DNA of 64,000 nucleotides from Usnea hakonensis. Lineage: Eukaryota > Ascomycota > Lecanoromycetes > Lecanorales > Parmeliaceae. The notes below the pieces were generated by a model. It was not told the DNA's origin. It saw only the letters and a list, made by a program, of their open reading frames with translations, and searched no databases. Shown here in pieces: positions 10,835 through 20,702 of the stretch. Where the stretch lies: positions 124,001 to 188,000 of the forward strand of contig BLJB01000201.1 of the NCBI GenBank assembly GCA_013423325.1, read 5' to 3'. The translations under genes were made by a program, and so were the position numbers. Within the stretch, counting starts at the first letter, position 1; each line of letters starts with the position of its first letter.

Positions 10835-12113
10835 ATGTCTAGATCCAACGTCGATCTAAGCCTCGTGGACAGAATCTGCATGATCGGTGCATTGGTAAAG
10901 ACTTGTCAGTACCTGAACAGATGCCTTTCCTCTCAGGTCTCTATTTATATTGACGCGCTCGCTCAGTCTTTGCTGTAGTCATGGGCGTAATATGCAATCC
11001 TTGGTCAACTGCACGACACGGTCGTTCTTTCAGGTCCTATATCGGTCGGCTTGCGGCTCGGACCTTGCTCTCATCCCTGAGCTTGCACCAGCAGAAGCAT
11101 ATCCTGCCTGAATCTTCTGCTGAGGTCGCATACTTGGCATTTTGCAAGCAAAAGTCCATGGAATCTGCAGTCGTCAGATTTCCGAGGGGCGCCAGAGGAT
11201 ATTGGATAGGAACTTCCTCGGCCGAGGACGTCATGGTGTACATACCCGGTATGCTCAACTAAATGGAGCCTTTACCGTTAAACTAAGATCGAAGAGGGGG
11301 TGGCTACGCCCTCCCAGTGACTGAAGGGCATTTCGAATTCTGCTGGAGGATGGTCCAGGACGTAGCTCAGCAAAAGCACAAGCAAATGTCGATCTTGGTG
11401 GTCACATACTCACTTTTGCCGCAAGGTATCTATCCAGTGCCTGTAGAACAAAGCATTTATGCGATGAAACATATCCTTGAGGATATTGGGAAACCTCCGT
11501 CAAAAATGCTTCTAGCCGGGGACTCTGCTGGGGCTACATTAGCCCTTGACGTTCTTGCGCATGCAACGCATCCGTTTCCAGGAGTGCCCCAGTATCAAAG
11601 CGCGACTTCTATTCGTTTCCAAGGCCTATTACTACTTTCACCTTGGGCAGACTTGCGAATGGATATATATCCAAGCTTTAGTGCCCACGAGGCATACGAC
11701 GTTTTTACCCTAGGGACTCTTTCAATGTGGTCGCGCAAGTATCTTTCCTCTTCAGCTCTGAGCGTCTGGAATGCACCCTGTGTAGCGGACTCGAGCTGGT
11801 GGAAGGACCTTCATGCGGATAGTGTGCTTCTGACAGTTGGGAGTGACGAATGTATGAGAGACATTGTGATACGGCTGGGGAAAAACATGCAGGTGAGTCG
11901 GAGTAGTCTAGTTGCTCCGAGACAAAGAGACGACATATTTGCATTGTGGGACTGATATTCGCTCCACAGAGCTCACCGCCAAGAGTGCAAGTAGTTGTTG
12001 GTACAAACGAGTGCCACGTCGATCCTGTTGCATCAATCAACTTCGGTGAGTCAGGGAGACAATGTGAGACGGCGGCCGCCATTAGAGGCTGGGTCGTAGA
12101 ACGCAAGCGGTAA
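10835..12113 (+). CDS. Alpha/beta hydrolase (hormone-sensitive-lipase/steryl-acetyl-hydrolase type)
   Basis: Four exons join to 359 residues: 10835-10904, 10979-11248, 11297-11892 and 11970-12113. The nucleophile elbow GDSAG puts the catalytic Ser at about 190; the likely acid is in VGSDE (about 297) and the His in NECHVDP (about 328). The last exon needs an intron with a perfect gtgagt donor and restores the C-terminal HVDP part, which the raw reading frame lacks. The oxyanion-hole motif reads PGGGY (113-117) where the family normally has HGGGx. An N-terminal hydrophobic stretch may anchor the protein to a membrane. Expected reaction: hydrolysis of an ester or acetyl group on a small lipophilic substrate. 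The first exon (gtcagt donor at 10905) is the least certain part. It is divergent from the O-methyltransferase and 449 bases ahead of the P450 on the same strand. Confidence 0.82.
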
Positions 12114-12561
12114 CTAAGTCGGAGCTGGCATTTACCGTAGTCTAAATCAGCCATAGAGTATTAATTGCAAGACATGCAAGGCAAAGGTCAAGGCCAAAGG
12201 GTCTGGAACAAGGCAGGCAGATGAAGTAAAGATCAAGACGAAGAGTTGTTTAATACGGCAGCGCTATGCCGTATTAACCAGCTCTGTTGTAAGTCGACTT
12301 GATCTTTTAAGCTATCACGAGGGTCATCTAGACAGAGATTGAAGCCATACTCTCCATAATACCTGTAGCAATGCCGGAAGTAAGACATTAGCATTCTCTC
12401 TGATCCCAGACAATCCATCGCTCCGATTCCAGGACCGATGGATGTTGTTTAAGCGTTGAATCTTTTCCAGTATCTCCATAATAGACAATCATTCTGGCAC
12501 GCCTAACAAACACTCTCCTACTGCACGGTACAACCCAATCATTGTCTAACGGAAAGCTACC
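12114..12561. promoter_or_regulatory. Intergenic region and promoter of the P450 gene
   Basis: No coding frame of note. It contains the CGG-N10-CCG palindrome listed next, about 285 bases before the P450 start. Confidence 0.5.
12250..12277. promoter_or_regulatory. Perfect 11-base inverted repeat with CGG-N10-CCG core
   Basis: Arms TTAATACGGCA and TGCCGTATTAA are exact complements around a 6-base centre. The inner CGG and CCG are ten bases apart, the Put3-type geometry of Zn2Cys6 binding sites. It lies between the hydrolase and the P450. A terminator hairpin for the hydrolase is the alternative reading, but long perfect hairpins are not typical fungal terminators. Confidence 0.5.
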
Positions 12562-14310
12562 ATGTTACTTGCAACTTACCAAAGCTCTGTCCTGGCCATA
12601 GCACTACTCACTCTAGCTTCAGCATTCTACACTGTCCTTCTTCCCAAATATATACGTGCGGTGAAACTTTCCAGGATACCACTGGTGGGAAAAAGACCGG
12701 GAGAATGGTTCGATAGAAAGGCCAGGAAGCGGCTCTCACAAAATTACAGCCAGATTGTGGCAGATGGAATCAAGCAGGTAGCAATCCACCTTGATCATTT
12801 GCCTACGGGACCGTGCTCGCTAATGTCCGGAGCAGTATCCTGAAGGCTTCCAGATTGTTGGCGAGACTTCTCGCCAGATAGTGATCCCGCCGCAATACAG
12901 CACCGTGTTCAATAAAAGTCCTAGTCTCAGCACAACTGAACCTCTGGGAGCCTTTCTTAAGCTCACGTTCCCTGGATTTGAAGGGTCAAATGCGATCCTA
13001 GGGGATACGACGACGCGAAGTCTGTTCATTACTATGCTGAGATCGAAGCTTAATCAAAATCTGGGTTTTCCAGCCATTTCTTGTGCCTACGTTGACCAAC
13101 GACTAATGTCTCATTGTAGGCAATCTGACTCAGAGCCTTGTCGAAGAAGCAAGTTGTGCATTCACGGAGACCTGGGGCCTTCAAAAAGGTAAGATATGTA
13201 ATACAGCCTAAACAGTAACTACGCTTTTACTAATTATCGTCGGTTCAGCATGGCACGAGATATCGCTAAGGCTGACCGCTCTGGATCTCGTTTCCCGCTT
13301 GTCAACGAGAGTCTTTCTAGGTCCGGAGCTTTGTCGCGACACAGCGTGGCGGAAGATTATCGTAGACTATGCTCTAAACACGTTCAACTGCGCCAGAACC
13401 CTGCGCGGCTATCCAGGGGTAATTGCTCGAATCGCTCAATGGTTCTTGAAGGATTGTCAAGTTCTCCGCGAGCAAGTCTCGATGACCCACAGCCTATTGG
13501 GACCGTTCATTGAAGATCGGCTCAAGACAGTCGAATTGGCAAAACAAGGTCTTGCAGAGATGCCGAATGATGCCATCGTCTGGTTGCACGAGGTAGCCAA
13601 CGGCCAGCCTTACGATCCTGTTACTGTTCAGCTAGGGGTCTCCGTCACGGCTATACACACAACTACAGATCTCCTTACACAAACGCTCCTTGACCTGGTG
13701 GCCCATCCAGAGATGATCGGACCCTTGCGAAAAGAGATTGAAGACGTGGTCGCGGAACATGGATGGGGAAAGACGACACTTCAAAAGATGATACTCCTAG
13801 ACAGCGTGGTGAAAGAGACGCAACGTCTCAAGCCAGCCAGCGGAGGCAAGTATTTTCTCATGACTGCCTGATAACGCGGTCATTCCTGACACTTTCATAG
13901 CTACTACTGGCCGGTACGCGAGGAGCGAAGTCGCACTACCTAATGGGCTCGTGGTACCGAAAGGCACCTTTGCATTTTCCTCTATGCAACGGATGTGGGA
14001 CGCGGAATACTATCCCGATCACGAGAAGTGGGACGGCTATCGCTTTTACAACATGCGTAATGAGCCCGGCAAAGAAGCCCAGTGCCAGCTAGTCACCACG
14101 AGCCCAGAGCACATGGGCTTCGGCCATGGAATCCATGCTTGCCCGGGACGCTTCTTAGCCTCCAATGAGGTCAAGATAATCTTGAGCCATGCTCTGATGG
14201 TCTATGACTTTGAGTGCGCGACGGAAGAAATACCAAAGCCTTGGATCAACGGTTTTGAATTTCTGAGCAATCCCTCGGCGAAGCTACGAGTAAGAAAGAG
14301 ACAACTCTAA
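12562..14310 (+). CDS. Cytochrome P450 monooxygenase with GC-AG intron
   Basis: Five exons give 506 residues: 12562-12777, 12836-13064, 13120-13188, 13249-13845 and 13901-14310. There is an N-terminal membrane anchor (about residues 5-25), so it should sit in the endoplasmic reticulum. The I-helix oxygen-activation segment is AIHTTTD (about 306-312), the ExxR is ETQR (about 362-365), and the haem loop FGHGIHACPG places the ligand Cys at about 451. The AIHTTTD form is common in fungal P450s that oxidise terpenoid-type substrates, so that class is a reasonable guess only. The intron 13846-13900 starts with GCAAGT rather than GT; only this border keeps the frame and gives the expected PASGATTGRYAR join. 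Its promoter has a zinc-cluster-type palindrome. It ends 171 bases from the convergent flavin monooxygenase. Confidence 0.9.
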
Positions 14311-14481
14311 TTTTTCGAACCATGTTGAGCGGTCGATACACTCTTGGTGAAGGGAGGGAGACGAACGGAGTCAGTAGATAAGTCCCTCTGGAAGAGCGCT
14401 TTTTTTCTATCTTATATAATCATTTATTTATTATCCAATGGATCACTTGCTTTGTCACTTCTCAATCCTCACTCGTCGGTC

Positions 14482-16384
14482 CTAGCCTTCAACATACTCT
14501 CGGTGCAGACGTCGAAGATCTTTTGCAGTGACGGGTGCAAACAAGTTCAAAGCCCAGGACCGTCGATACGAGCGAAGTTTGATATCCGCGAGTAGCATGT
14601 CTATGTAGGGGACAAGGTCGAAATAATACCATATGCCCATCTGTCCCTTATCGAGATATCGGAGCCTACACCATGCATTACTCAAAGCAACTTCATTGGC
14701 CATGGCTGTTTTGGAAGGCAAGCTTAGCCGCTCGTCGAAGTAGGCAGTGGCCCACAGAGCCTGGCATTCGGCAGCTATGAAATTATTCCCGACCTGGATG
14801 TGTCCGAGGATAACGATCGTTCGGTCGTCAAGCGGCGCAATACCTTTGTAAAGTCGGTATGGAGTGGTTGTAATTTGTCGTGCAAAGTGATCCGGGGGAT
14901 CTGCTAAACTCGGGAACCGACGTAGTATATCAGCCCGGGTCGCGGTCTCTAACCGCAGCCATTTTGCAGCATCCGCTGCCTCTTCTTGCTCTCGAAGTAC
15001 CGGAAGTCCAAGCCTGGCACATTCCTGAGGGCTTAGGAATGTTAACGACGAATCCCAGCCAGTGGCACAGACAAGAACATCTGCAGCAATCACAGATCCA
15101 TCTTGGAGTTCTATAGTCATTTCGCTTAGCCTGGTAACATCTGATCGGTAGACGTTAACTTTTTCAGCTATTACTTCCCAGAAGTCCAGTCGCTGGTCAA
15201 TACCACTGCCATCGTTTTGCCAAAATACTCTGTGTCCCTTTGCGTTAGCTTTGGAATACCCCGTGTTCGGACGAGGCGTGAGAGAACTTTCCACCAGAAC
15301 AGATCAAGTTAGAGGACGGGAAAATTAATCACGTACGGTGTATCAGGTTCCAACTTCTCAAATCCAAGACCAGATCCTTGCCTAGTCTGGTAGCCAGCGT
15401 ATGAACGGTTCTGCCGGTCTGCACTTGCCCAAAGCCAGTCCACAAACTTGCGTCCTAGATATGTCCCGTGTAACAGCCATGACCATCCTGACTGAGACGC
15501 GAAGATTGACGGGCTTATTGATGAGGAAATCCTCGTGTTAAACATCGATACTGAATTAGAATAAGGCCCTCTACCTGCACCTCGTACATGGGCCGCTGGG
15601 CCGCACCCATTCTCCCGCAAGATCCATGAAACGGACTTGCCGGCCTTTGCGCAAGCGTAGACCACATCTGCTGCTGACTTCCCTCCGCCCAGAACGGCAA
15701 TAATGCCAAATCGCGGATTTTTGAGCAAGGAAGACTGTCCAAAGTCTTTCTGGTGCAGGATCTCTCCAAGGAAAGCAGCTCGATTAGGGATTAGAGGCTG
15801 GTGGGGCTTCGAAGTAAGTCCGGATGCGACTACCAATTTCCTAGTTATGAAAATTTCCTTAGAGGCTCCGCACAAAACATTCCACTTGCTAGCATCTTTT
15901 ACTGTAGAGGTGACTCTGTGACCAAGAAGAACACGATCGCGTAAGGTCTTGCCACCATAGATATGCATATCAAGATACTCTTCTAGATACTTCGTTATAT
16001 AACTCGCTGGGAAAAACCCATGATGCGTCTCATTTTCTGGCGGGGAGTCGAGAGGGACGTCCGAGAACTCCGCCATACCAAGTGGCGTTTGGGTCCAGAA
16101 GCCGTCGTAGACTCGATCTGATACAGGGCAGCTGGTTGGCAGAACAATTCAACCCGAATTCATCCCCTCTGGAATCACTGACCTTTGCTCCATGTGCCAC
16201 CTACAGAGGCCTCAGACTCTAATATAATCAGGTCTCGATCTGGGTGGATTTCAAGAAAACATCTCGCAAATGCAATGCCGTACAATCCTGAGATTATCGT
16301 CAGTGAGCCAATTCAATGCAGAAATCGACCTGGAAATCGATGGACTATACCGGAGCCAATAATCACGACATCGTACTCTACCAT
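14482..16384 (-). CDS. FAD-dependent monooxygenase (FMO/Baeyer-Villiger-like)
   Basis: Four exons give 574 residues: 16384-16351, 16287-16183, 16117-15337 and 15286-14482. The start MVEYDVVIIGSG leads directly into the FAD-binding GSGLYG (residues 10-15), with the strand-2 acid in IILESEASVGGTW. The tiny first exon of 34 bases is needed to complete this fold. Next come DRVYDGFWTQTPLG and the NADPH-binding motif LGGGKSAAD in the middle of the protein, then CATGWDSSL near the C-terminal third, as in flavin monooxygenases. Expected reaction: NADPH-dependent hydroxylation or Baeyer-Villiger oxygen insertion on a small molecule. The DRVYDGFWTQTP form is typical of fungal cluster-associated enzymes. 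It shares a 280-base divergent promoter with the second P450, which suggests co-expression. Confidence 0.9.
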
Positions 16385-16664
16385 ATCTGGTCTGAATGGC
16401 TAGGATTTGCCGATATGACTAGTTCAACGGAGGGGAGATTTAGAGATTTCTATATCTATTTCTACATTTGGACTAGTGGATATCGGCATTTCGTGCGGCA
16501 TTTACCGACAGCTTTTATCCTGTACGAGTGGTCTTATGAACCCTCCACGAAGTACCGCAAATTCCTTTGCCATAACAGATTTAAGTAGTCTCATGTTGTA
16601 TTCCGGACAACGTCAATGTTGACAGGTAGGCAGATACATTTAAGGTTTTAGCTCAAATTATATA
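16385..16664. promoter_or_regulatory. Divergent promoter of the flavin monooxygenase and second P450
   Basis: 280 bases between two start codons facing outward; contains the imperfect inverted repeat listed next. Confidence 0.6.
16408..16488. repeat. Inverted repeat pair in the divergent promoter
   Basis: TGCCGATATGACTAGT at 16408-16423 and its near-complement ACTAGTGGATATCGGCA at 16472-16488 differ by one substitution and one inserted base, with 48 bases between. Each arm carries one CGG/CCG triplet. It could be paired operator sites serving both genes. Confidence 0.45.
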
Positions 16665-18116
16665 ATGACTGGAGATCAAACGCCTCAGCTCCCCTCCGGA
16701 AACTTTTCTATCCTCTCGACCCTCTCGCAAAGTCTCTCGTTCCATTCCTCTCCCGAATCCTTCGTTTCCTCTCGAGTCCAAGATGCAGCTTCACGCCTAG
16801 CAAATGAGGGTCCCCGGGACAAAGAGACCTCACCAATGTGGATAGTCCGCGCCAAGATTCTCAACAGGAATGTTGCAATTGTATCTTCTCATCAGATCTG
16901 TGAGGATGTCTTGAAAGTCGGCGATGGAGAGCGTCAGCAATCGGTCACGGCTGCGATACAGGGACAGACCGTAGGTCCAGGCACGTTTGCTGTTCGACCT
17001 GCATATTTTCAGCTCATGTCAGACTTCTTCCCGCCGCCAAACATACTCTTGATTGATCAGCCCAATCACTACTCCAAACGGAAATCATGGGAAGAACAGC
17101 TATCATCTCTTGTTGCAGATACTTCCCCAAACATTCATGCTATTGCAAACGATCACTTCAGCACCTGGAACCATGGCGACAACATCGATATCTATGACAG
17201 TATGAAGGATCTTTCATGGAAGATGCTACTTAGCGCATTTCTCCGGCTTTCACCCTCCGACAAGGCGTACTCAACAGTCGAGTCGCTCCAAGAAAATCTG
17301 CTTCGAGGACAATTCTCTTTAATGCCCGTCTCAATACGTACTCCATTCTGGCGCTCCGCAAGATCTACAGGTATCGAGGCACGCCAGAAGCTTCAAATGT
17401 TGCTCCAAGACCACATCGCGTCGCAAGACAGCGCATGTCCACTCCTGCGACAAGCGAAACTGGATAAAGACGAGATATCGGCCAACGCACTCATGTTCAC
17501 AAGCTCAATTGCGGTCAAGGCGCTGGCTTCTCTCTTGACTGCCAGCATACTGAATCTGTTCTTGCTGCCGTGCGAGCCATCGCTGGCCGCACGAGTCCGA
17601 ACCGAAGACCCCGGGAACCGAAACGTCTTACTGAACAGCATCTTGCTCGAAACTGAGCGACTCAGCCCACCAGTCGTTGGTGTCATGCGGCGAGTGCAAC
17701 AGGATGTCGTTCTAGCGAGTCCAGAGGGCCAGCCTCCCACGCTCATTCCCACTGGCTGGGATGTCTGGCTGTATTTCGTGAGCGCGGCACGTGATGAGAC
17801 GGCCTACGAACTGGCCGATGAGTTCTTGCCGGAGAGGTTCATCTCAGAAGCTGGGACGAAGCCAGGCTATGCGTTCGGCTCTGGCTCAAAGAGTTGTCTC
17901 GGCAAACATATCATCAGGGAGATTGTGCACTCCGTCGCATCGGCCGCGCTGGATGCCGATGTCGATCTCGAGGGTTCGGTTACGGCGAAAGGGGTTCGAG
18001 GTTGGCTGGGTTGGGATACGGGTGTAAGTACGGAAGCATTTGCGAGGGATTTGAAGCAGTTGCCTTGTCAAAGGCCCAAGGAAGCGATTCATCTGCGCGT
18101 AAATCGAGGTCGATAG
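16665..18116 (+). CDS. Divergent cytochrome P450-like protein, intronless
   Basis: A single 483-codon frame. The P450 fold is supported by ExxR (ETER, residues 329-332), the following LSPPVVGVMRRV, and the haem loop FGSGSKSCLG (Cys at about 411). There is no clear N-terminal membrane anchor. The I-helix region (about 270-305) lacks the usual A/GGxD/ET-T motif, reading instead SSIAVKALASLL. The stretch between I- and K-helices is short. Those residues normally deliver protons to bound oxygen, so the enzyme may isomerise or dehydrate (as in CYP74- or CYP8-type P450s) rather than hydroxylate; this is inference. Intronless structure contrasts with its neighbours. The gene is divergent from the flavin monooxygenase with a shared promoter and marks the likely right edge of the tailoring-gene group. 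Confidence 0.85.
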   Translation: MTGDQTPQLPSGNFSILSTLSQSLSFHSSPESFVSSRVQDAASRLANEGPRDKETSPMWIVRAKILNRNVAIVSSHQICEDVLKVGDGERQQSVTAAIQGQTVGPGTFAVRPAYFQLMSDFFPPPNILLIDQPNHYSKRKSWEEQLSSLVADTSPNIHAIANDHFSTWNHGDNIDIYDSMKDLSWKMLLSAFLRLSPSDKAYSTVESLQENLLRGQFSLMPVSIRTPFWRSARSTGIEARQKLQMLLQDHIASQDSACPLLRQAKLDKDEISANALMFTSSIAVKALASLLTASILNLFLLPCEPSLAARVRTEDPGNRNVLLNSILLETERLSPPVVGVMRRVQQDVVLASPEGQPPTLIPTGWDVWLYFVSAARDETAYELADEFLPERFISEAGTKPGYAFGSGSKSCLGKHIIREIVHSVASAALDADVDLEGSVTAKGVRGWLGWDTGVSTEAFARDLKQLPCQRPKEAIHLRVNRGR

Positions 18117-18218
18117 ATTATAATTGTGATCATCTCATGTCATAGTCAAGACTTTGGTCATGCTATGCTAGAAGATGGTATATACAGAGAATATTACCAT
18201 CTACCTTCAATCTATGCA

Positions 18219-19165
18219 TCATTTGCCATTTTTCAGCGTGACATTGCTCAGATACCGTCTAACAAACTTCCTGACGCCGAGCACAAACCAAACCGAATTC
18301 GAAACCCCTATCGCAGCAGTCCCCAACTGGCAAGACAGGCGAAGATTCCAAAACGCTTCCATCGCCGAGCATCCCATCTGCGACCCAAAGACGTGCAGAA
18401 TCCAAGGCACAATCCCCACCCGAAACACCCCATACATCAAAAGATACCCCGCATTCGCACCCGCAGCCGCGCCCCGCCACTCCGGCCGGAATTTCACCAA
18501 AAACCAATGCAGCGTCCCAATCGGCGTTCTTCCCCATTCCCCAAAATCAGCCCCCAGATCCGGCAAACAAGGAAGTCCCAATCAATCAATGAAACGAAAC
18601 AAACTCACGAAGCATTCATAAGCATCAGTATCAGAACGACCAACACACCCTTCTCCCTCCCCCGGGCAATATACCACTGCAACAGCCCCAGCGCGCCCGA
18701 CAGCCCCGCATGGTGCCACCCCAGCACCCGCCAGTTAATCTCCGTCACCAACCCCTTGCCTCTGCCGCGGGCGCGCAGTCGAGCGGCGAGGATCAGGATC
18801 ACGGCGTCTTGGAGCAGGTAGCCTGTTTCGAACGCGGTGATGCTGTTTCCGAAAGGGGAGGGGGTGGTGATGAGGGGGCTTGTTGTTGTTGTTGTTGTTG
18901 CTGCGGGGTTGCTGCTGGGGGCGGGGTGCTTTGATGGTGTGGGATTGGGAGGCCAGGTTTTGGATTGGGTGCGGAGTTCGTGGGCGGAGGCGAGGGTTAC
19001 GAGGGTGCTGTGGAGGATGGAGAGGGCTTCTCGGGATTGGGTGAATCGTGGGGGGGTGGCGGTGGGGGGGGTCACGAGGAAGAAGATGAGGGGGTAGGTG
19101 AGGAGTGATGTGAGGAGGGCTATTTGAGGGCCTTGGGGGGAAAGGAGGGGGGTTGGAATCGACAT
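18219..19165 (-). CDS. TLC-domain (TRAM/Lag1/CLN8) membrane protein
   Basis: Exons 19165-18609 and 18528-18219, with a gtgagt-aag intron, give 288 residues with about seven hydrophobic segments. The start is MSIPTPLLS. The TLC pattern is seen as FETGYLLQDAVIL, then WHHAGLSGALG, and MLMNASTPIGTLHWFLVK across the splice site, matching the family's NxSTPxxHxxW region. A low-complexity Thr run (about residues 90-97) comes from a TTG/GTT microsatellite. TLC proteins act in the ER or plasma membrane on lipid composition; those related to Lag1 make ceramides, but the Lag1 catalytic His pair is not obvious here, so a TMEM136/TLCD-like lipid-homeostasis role is more likely. It converges with the P450 at 102 bases. 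Confidence 0.8.
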
Positions 19166-19507
19166 TGTGGGAATATGGTCATGGGGAGGAAAGGGAGGGT
19201 TGGTGGTGTGCTGTGCTGCCGAAGGTCACGTGTCGTCCCATCATGATTTGGAATCATGATAAGGCGCGATTTTTCTTGCGATTTTTCCCTTTCCAATGGT
19301 GAGAAAGAATTGATTCTTGTAGTTTCTTCTGTATTAGAGTCTGATTTAAAACATTAAATCGAGTATCAAAATTCATGTGTAGGGAAGCTGAAAGTCTGGA
19401 AGTTTTTTGGTAACCTGCTCGCTAATCTCCAAGGGGAATTAGGTATTGATCCCCTAAAGTTTTAGGCTTGAGGCCCCATATTTTGGATTAGGTCCTAAGT
19501 ATCCAAT
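19166..19507. other. Intergenic region
   Basis: 342 bases, AT-rich, no gene seen; 5' flank of the TLC gene and 3' flank of the hydroxylase gene. Confidence 0.4.
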
Positions 19508-20494
19508 CTATTTGCTGCTGAATAATTGTTCCACCAATACCAAACCATCATCCCACCAACAAAAGAATGGCTGATAATGGCCCTCTCCAATTCTATGATG
19601 CACCGCATGCTTCCTACTACCAGCACCGACTCCAAAGGGCATTATCTTATCATATCCCCATGCTAGGTCCATCCCACAGTGTACCTCTACCAACAAGTAC
19701 ACAAAAATAGGAACAAACAGGGTGCGAGTCAGGACATGACCGCCGATAATATTCAATGAGAAATTGGCCAACAAAATCAGAGAGACGCGCTCAATAATAG
19801 AAAGCCGGTTCGTAACCTGCGGGTTGATCTCGGCGTGGGTGTGGTGAGGATGATGAACGCGTCGCAGATAGGGAATACGGTGGAAAGCGATGTGGATAAA
19901 GAAGAATAAGGTATCGTAGAGGAAAAAGGCTACCAGCAATTCCAAGGCAATGCGTCGGCTAGAAGGTATATCTGCTGGTAGAGCTCGTACAAACTGCAGC
20001 GGCGAGCTCCAGGAAAACTTGTGCAGTGTAGGCGCAAGGAATGAACCGCTGATATTGCCTTGACCAGTGGGCAAAGGCTTGTATCCCCCGCTTCGTCTGA
20101 TGTCTGGCACTGCTACGCCTGCGTACTTCTTGATGAGGATCAAGTCGAGACTTGCAAGTGGGAAAATGGACTTCCCGATCTCGATCAACCGTCTTGTGGG
20201 CCGTTTCAAATGAGGAAGGAGCCGCTTCGAACCATGCTCACTTTGTAGTCGCACATCGATACGGAGAGACGGGTTCCGAGCAAATCTGTAGGTGTATATG
20301 GGCTCGATGATGGCGTAAAGGAGGAGGATTTCCCCGGTTTCGAATAGCGAAGAATTATAAATTCTTGAATTGAACAGCCAGGTATAAAATGAAGCAATTA
20401 TAGGCGAATAGAGAGCAGGAAGGAAGATGGCTGTGAAGATAAATGTCCCTATGATTAGGCGTGGTATCATGATGGAGGACAAAGGACGGCCCAT
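19508..20494 (-). CDS. Sterol desaturase/fatty acid hydroxylase superfamily protein
   Basis: Single exon. The first ATG in frame (MGRPLSSIM, 20494) gives 328 residues; the frame upstream of it has no ATG. Three His clusters of the di-iron centre are clear: HIAFHR, then HHPHHTH, and near the C-terminus HAVHHRIGEGHYQPF. Hydrophobic segments surround them. Family role: oxygen-dependent hydroxylation or desaturation of sterols or fatty acyl chains in the ER membrane. Its start lies 208 bases from the start of the CDP-alcohol phosphotransferase, which runs the other way, so both probably share a promoter. Exact lipid substrate unknown. Confidence 0.88.
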   Translation of the reverse strand: MGRPLSSIMIPRLIIGTFIFTAIFLPALYSPIIASFYTWLFNSRIYNSSLFETGEILLLYAIIEPIYTYRFARNPSLRIDVRLQSEHGSKRLLPHLKRPTRRLIEIGKSIFPLASLDLILIKKYAGVAVPDIRRSGGYKPLPTGQGNISGSFLAPTLHKFSWSSPLQFVRALPADIPSSRRIALELLVAFFLYDTLFFFIHIAFHRIPYLRRVHHPHHTHAEINPQVTNRLSIIERVSLILLANFSLNIIGGHVLTRTLFVPIFVYLLVEVHCGMDLAWGYDKIMPFGVGAGSRKHAVHHRIGEGHYQPFFCWWDDGLVLVEQLFSSK

Positions 20495-20702
20495 CTTCGA
20501 TGTTGTTGCTGATACTAAAGGTTCGAGTCGGGGTGAGCAAGGTGATGGCGGGGTAAGCAAAGGGAGGAAATCGTGATTCGTTATCGGCGGTGGCGGGGTA
20601 AATCACATGACATGACGTTCCAACCGCAAGATCATGTACTCGAAAATTGACAAGATACCCCTTGAAGCACATTTTCTGTCATACAATTAAGTTACCTAAA
20701 GC
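20495..20702. promoter_or_regulatory. Short divergent promoter between two lipid-enzyme genes
   Basis: 208 bases between outward-facing start codons of the hydroxylase and the CDP-alcohol phosphotransferase. No distinct operator recognised. Confidence 0.5.

Noticed and set aside
10438..10881. 147-codon minus-strand frame in the O-methyltransferase/hydrolase promoter
   Set aside because: Arg/Ser-rich without domain pattern; overlaps the hydrolase first exon and the shared promoter.
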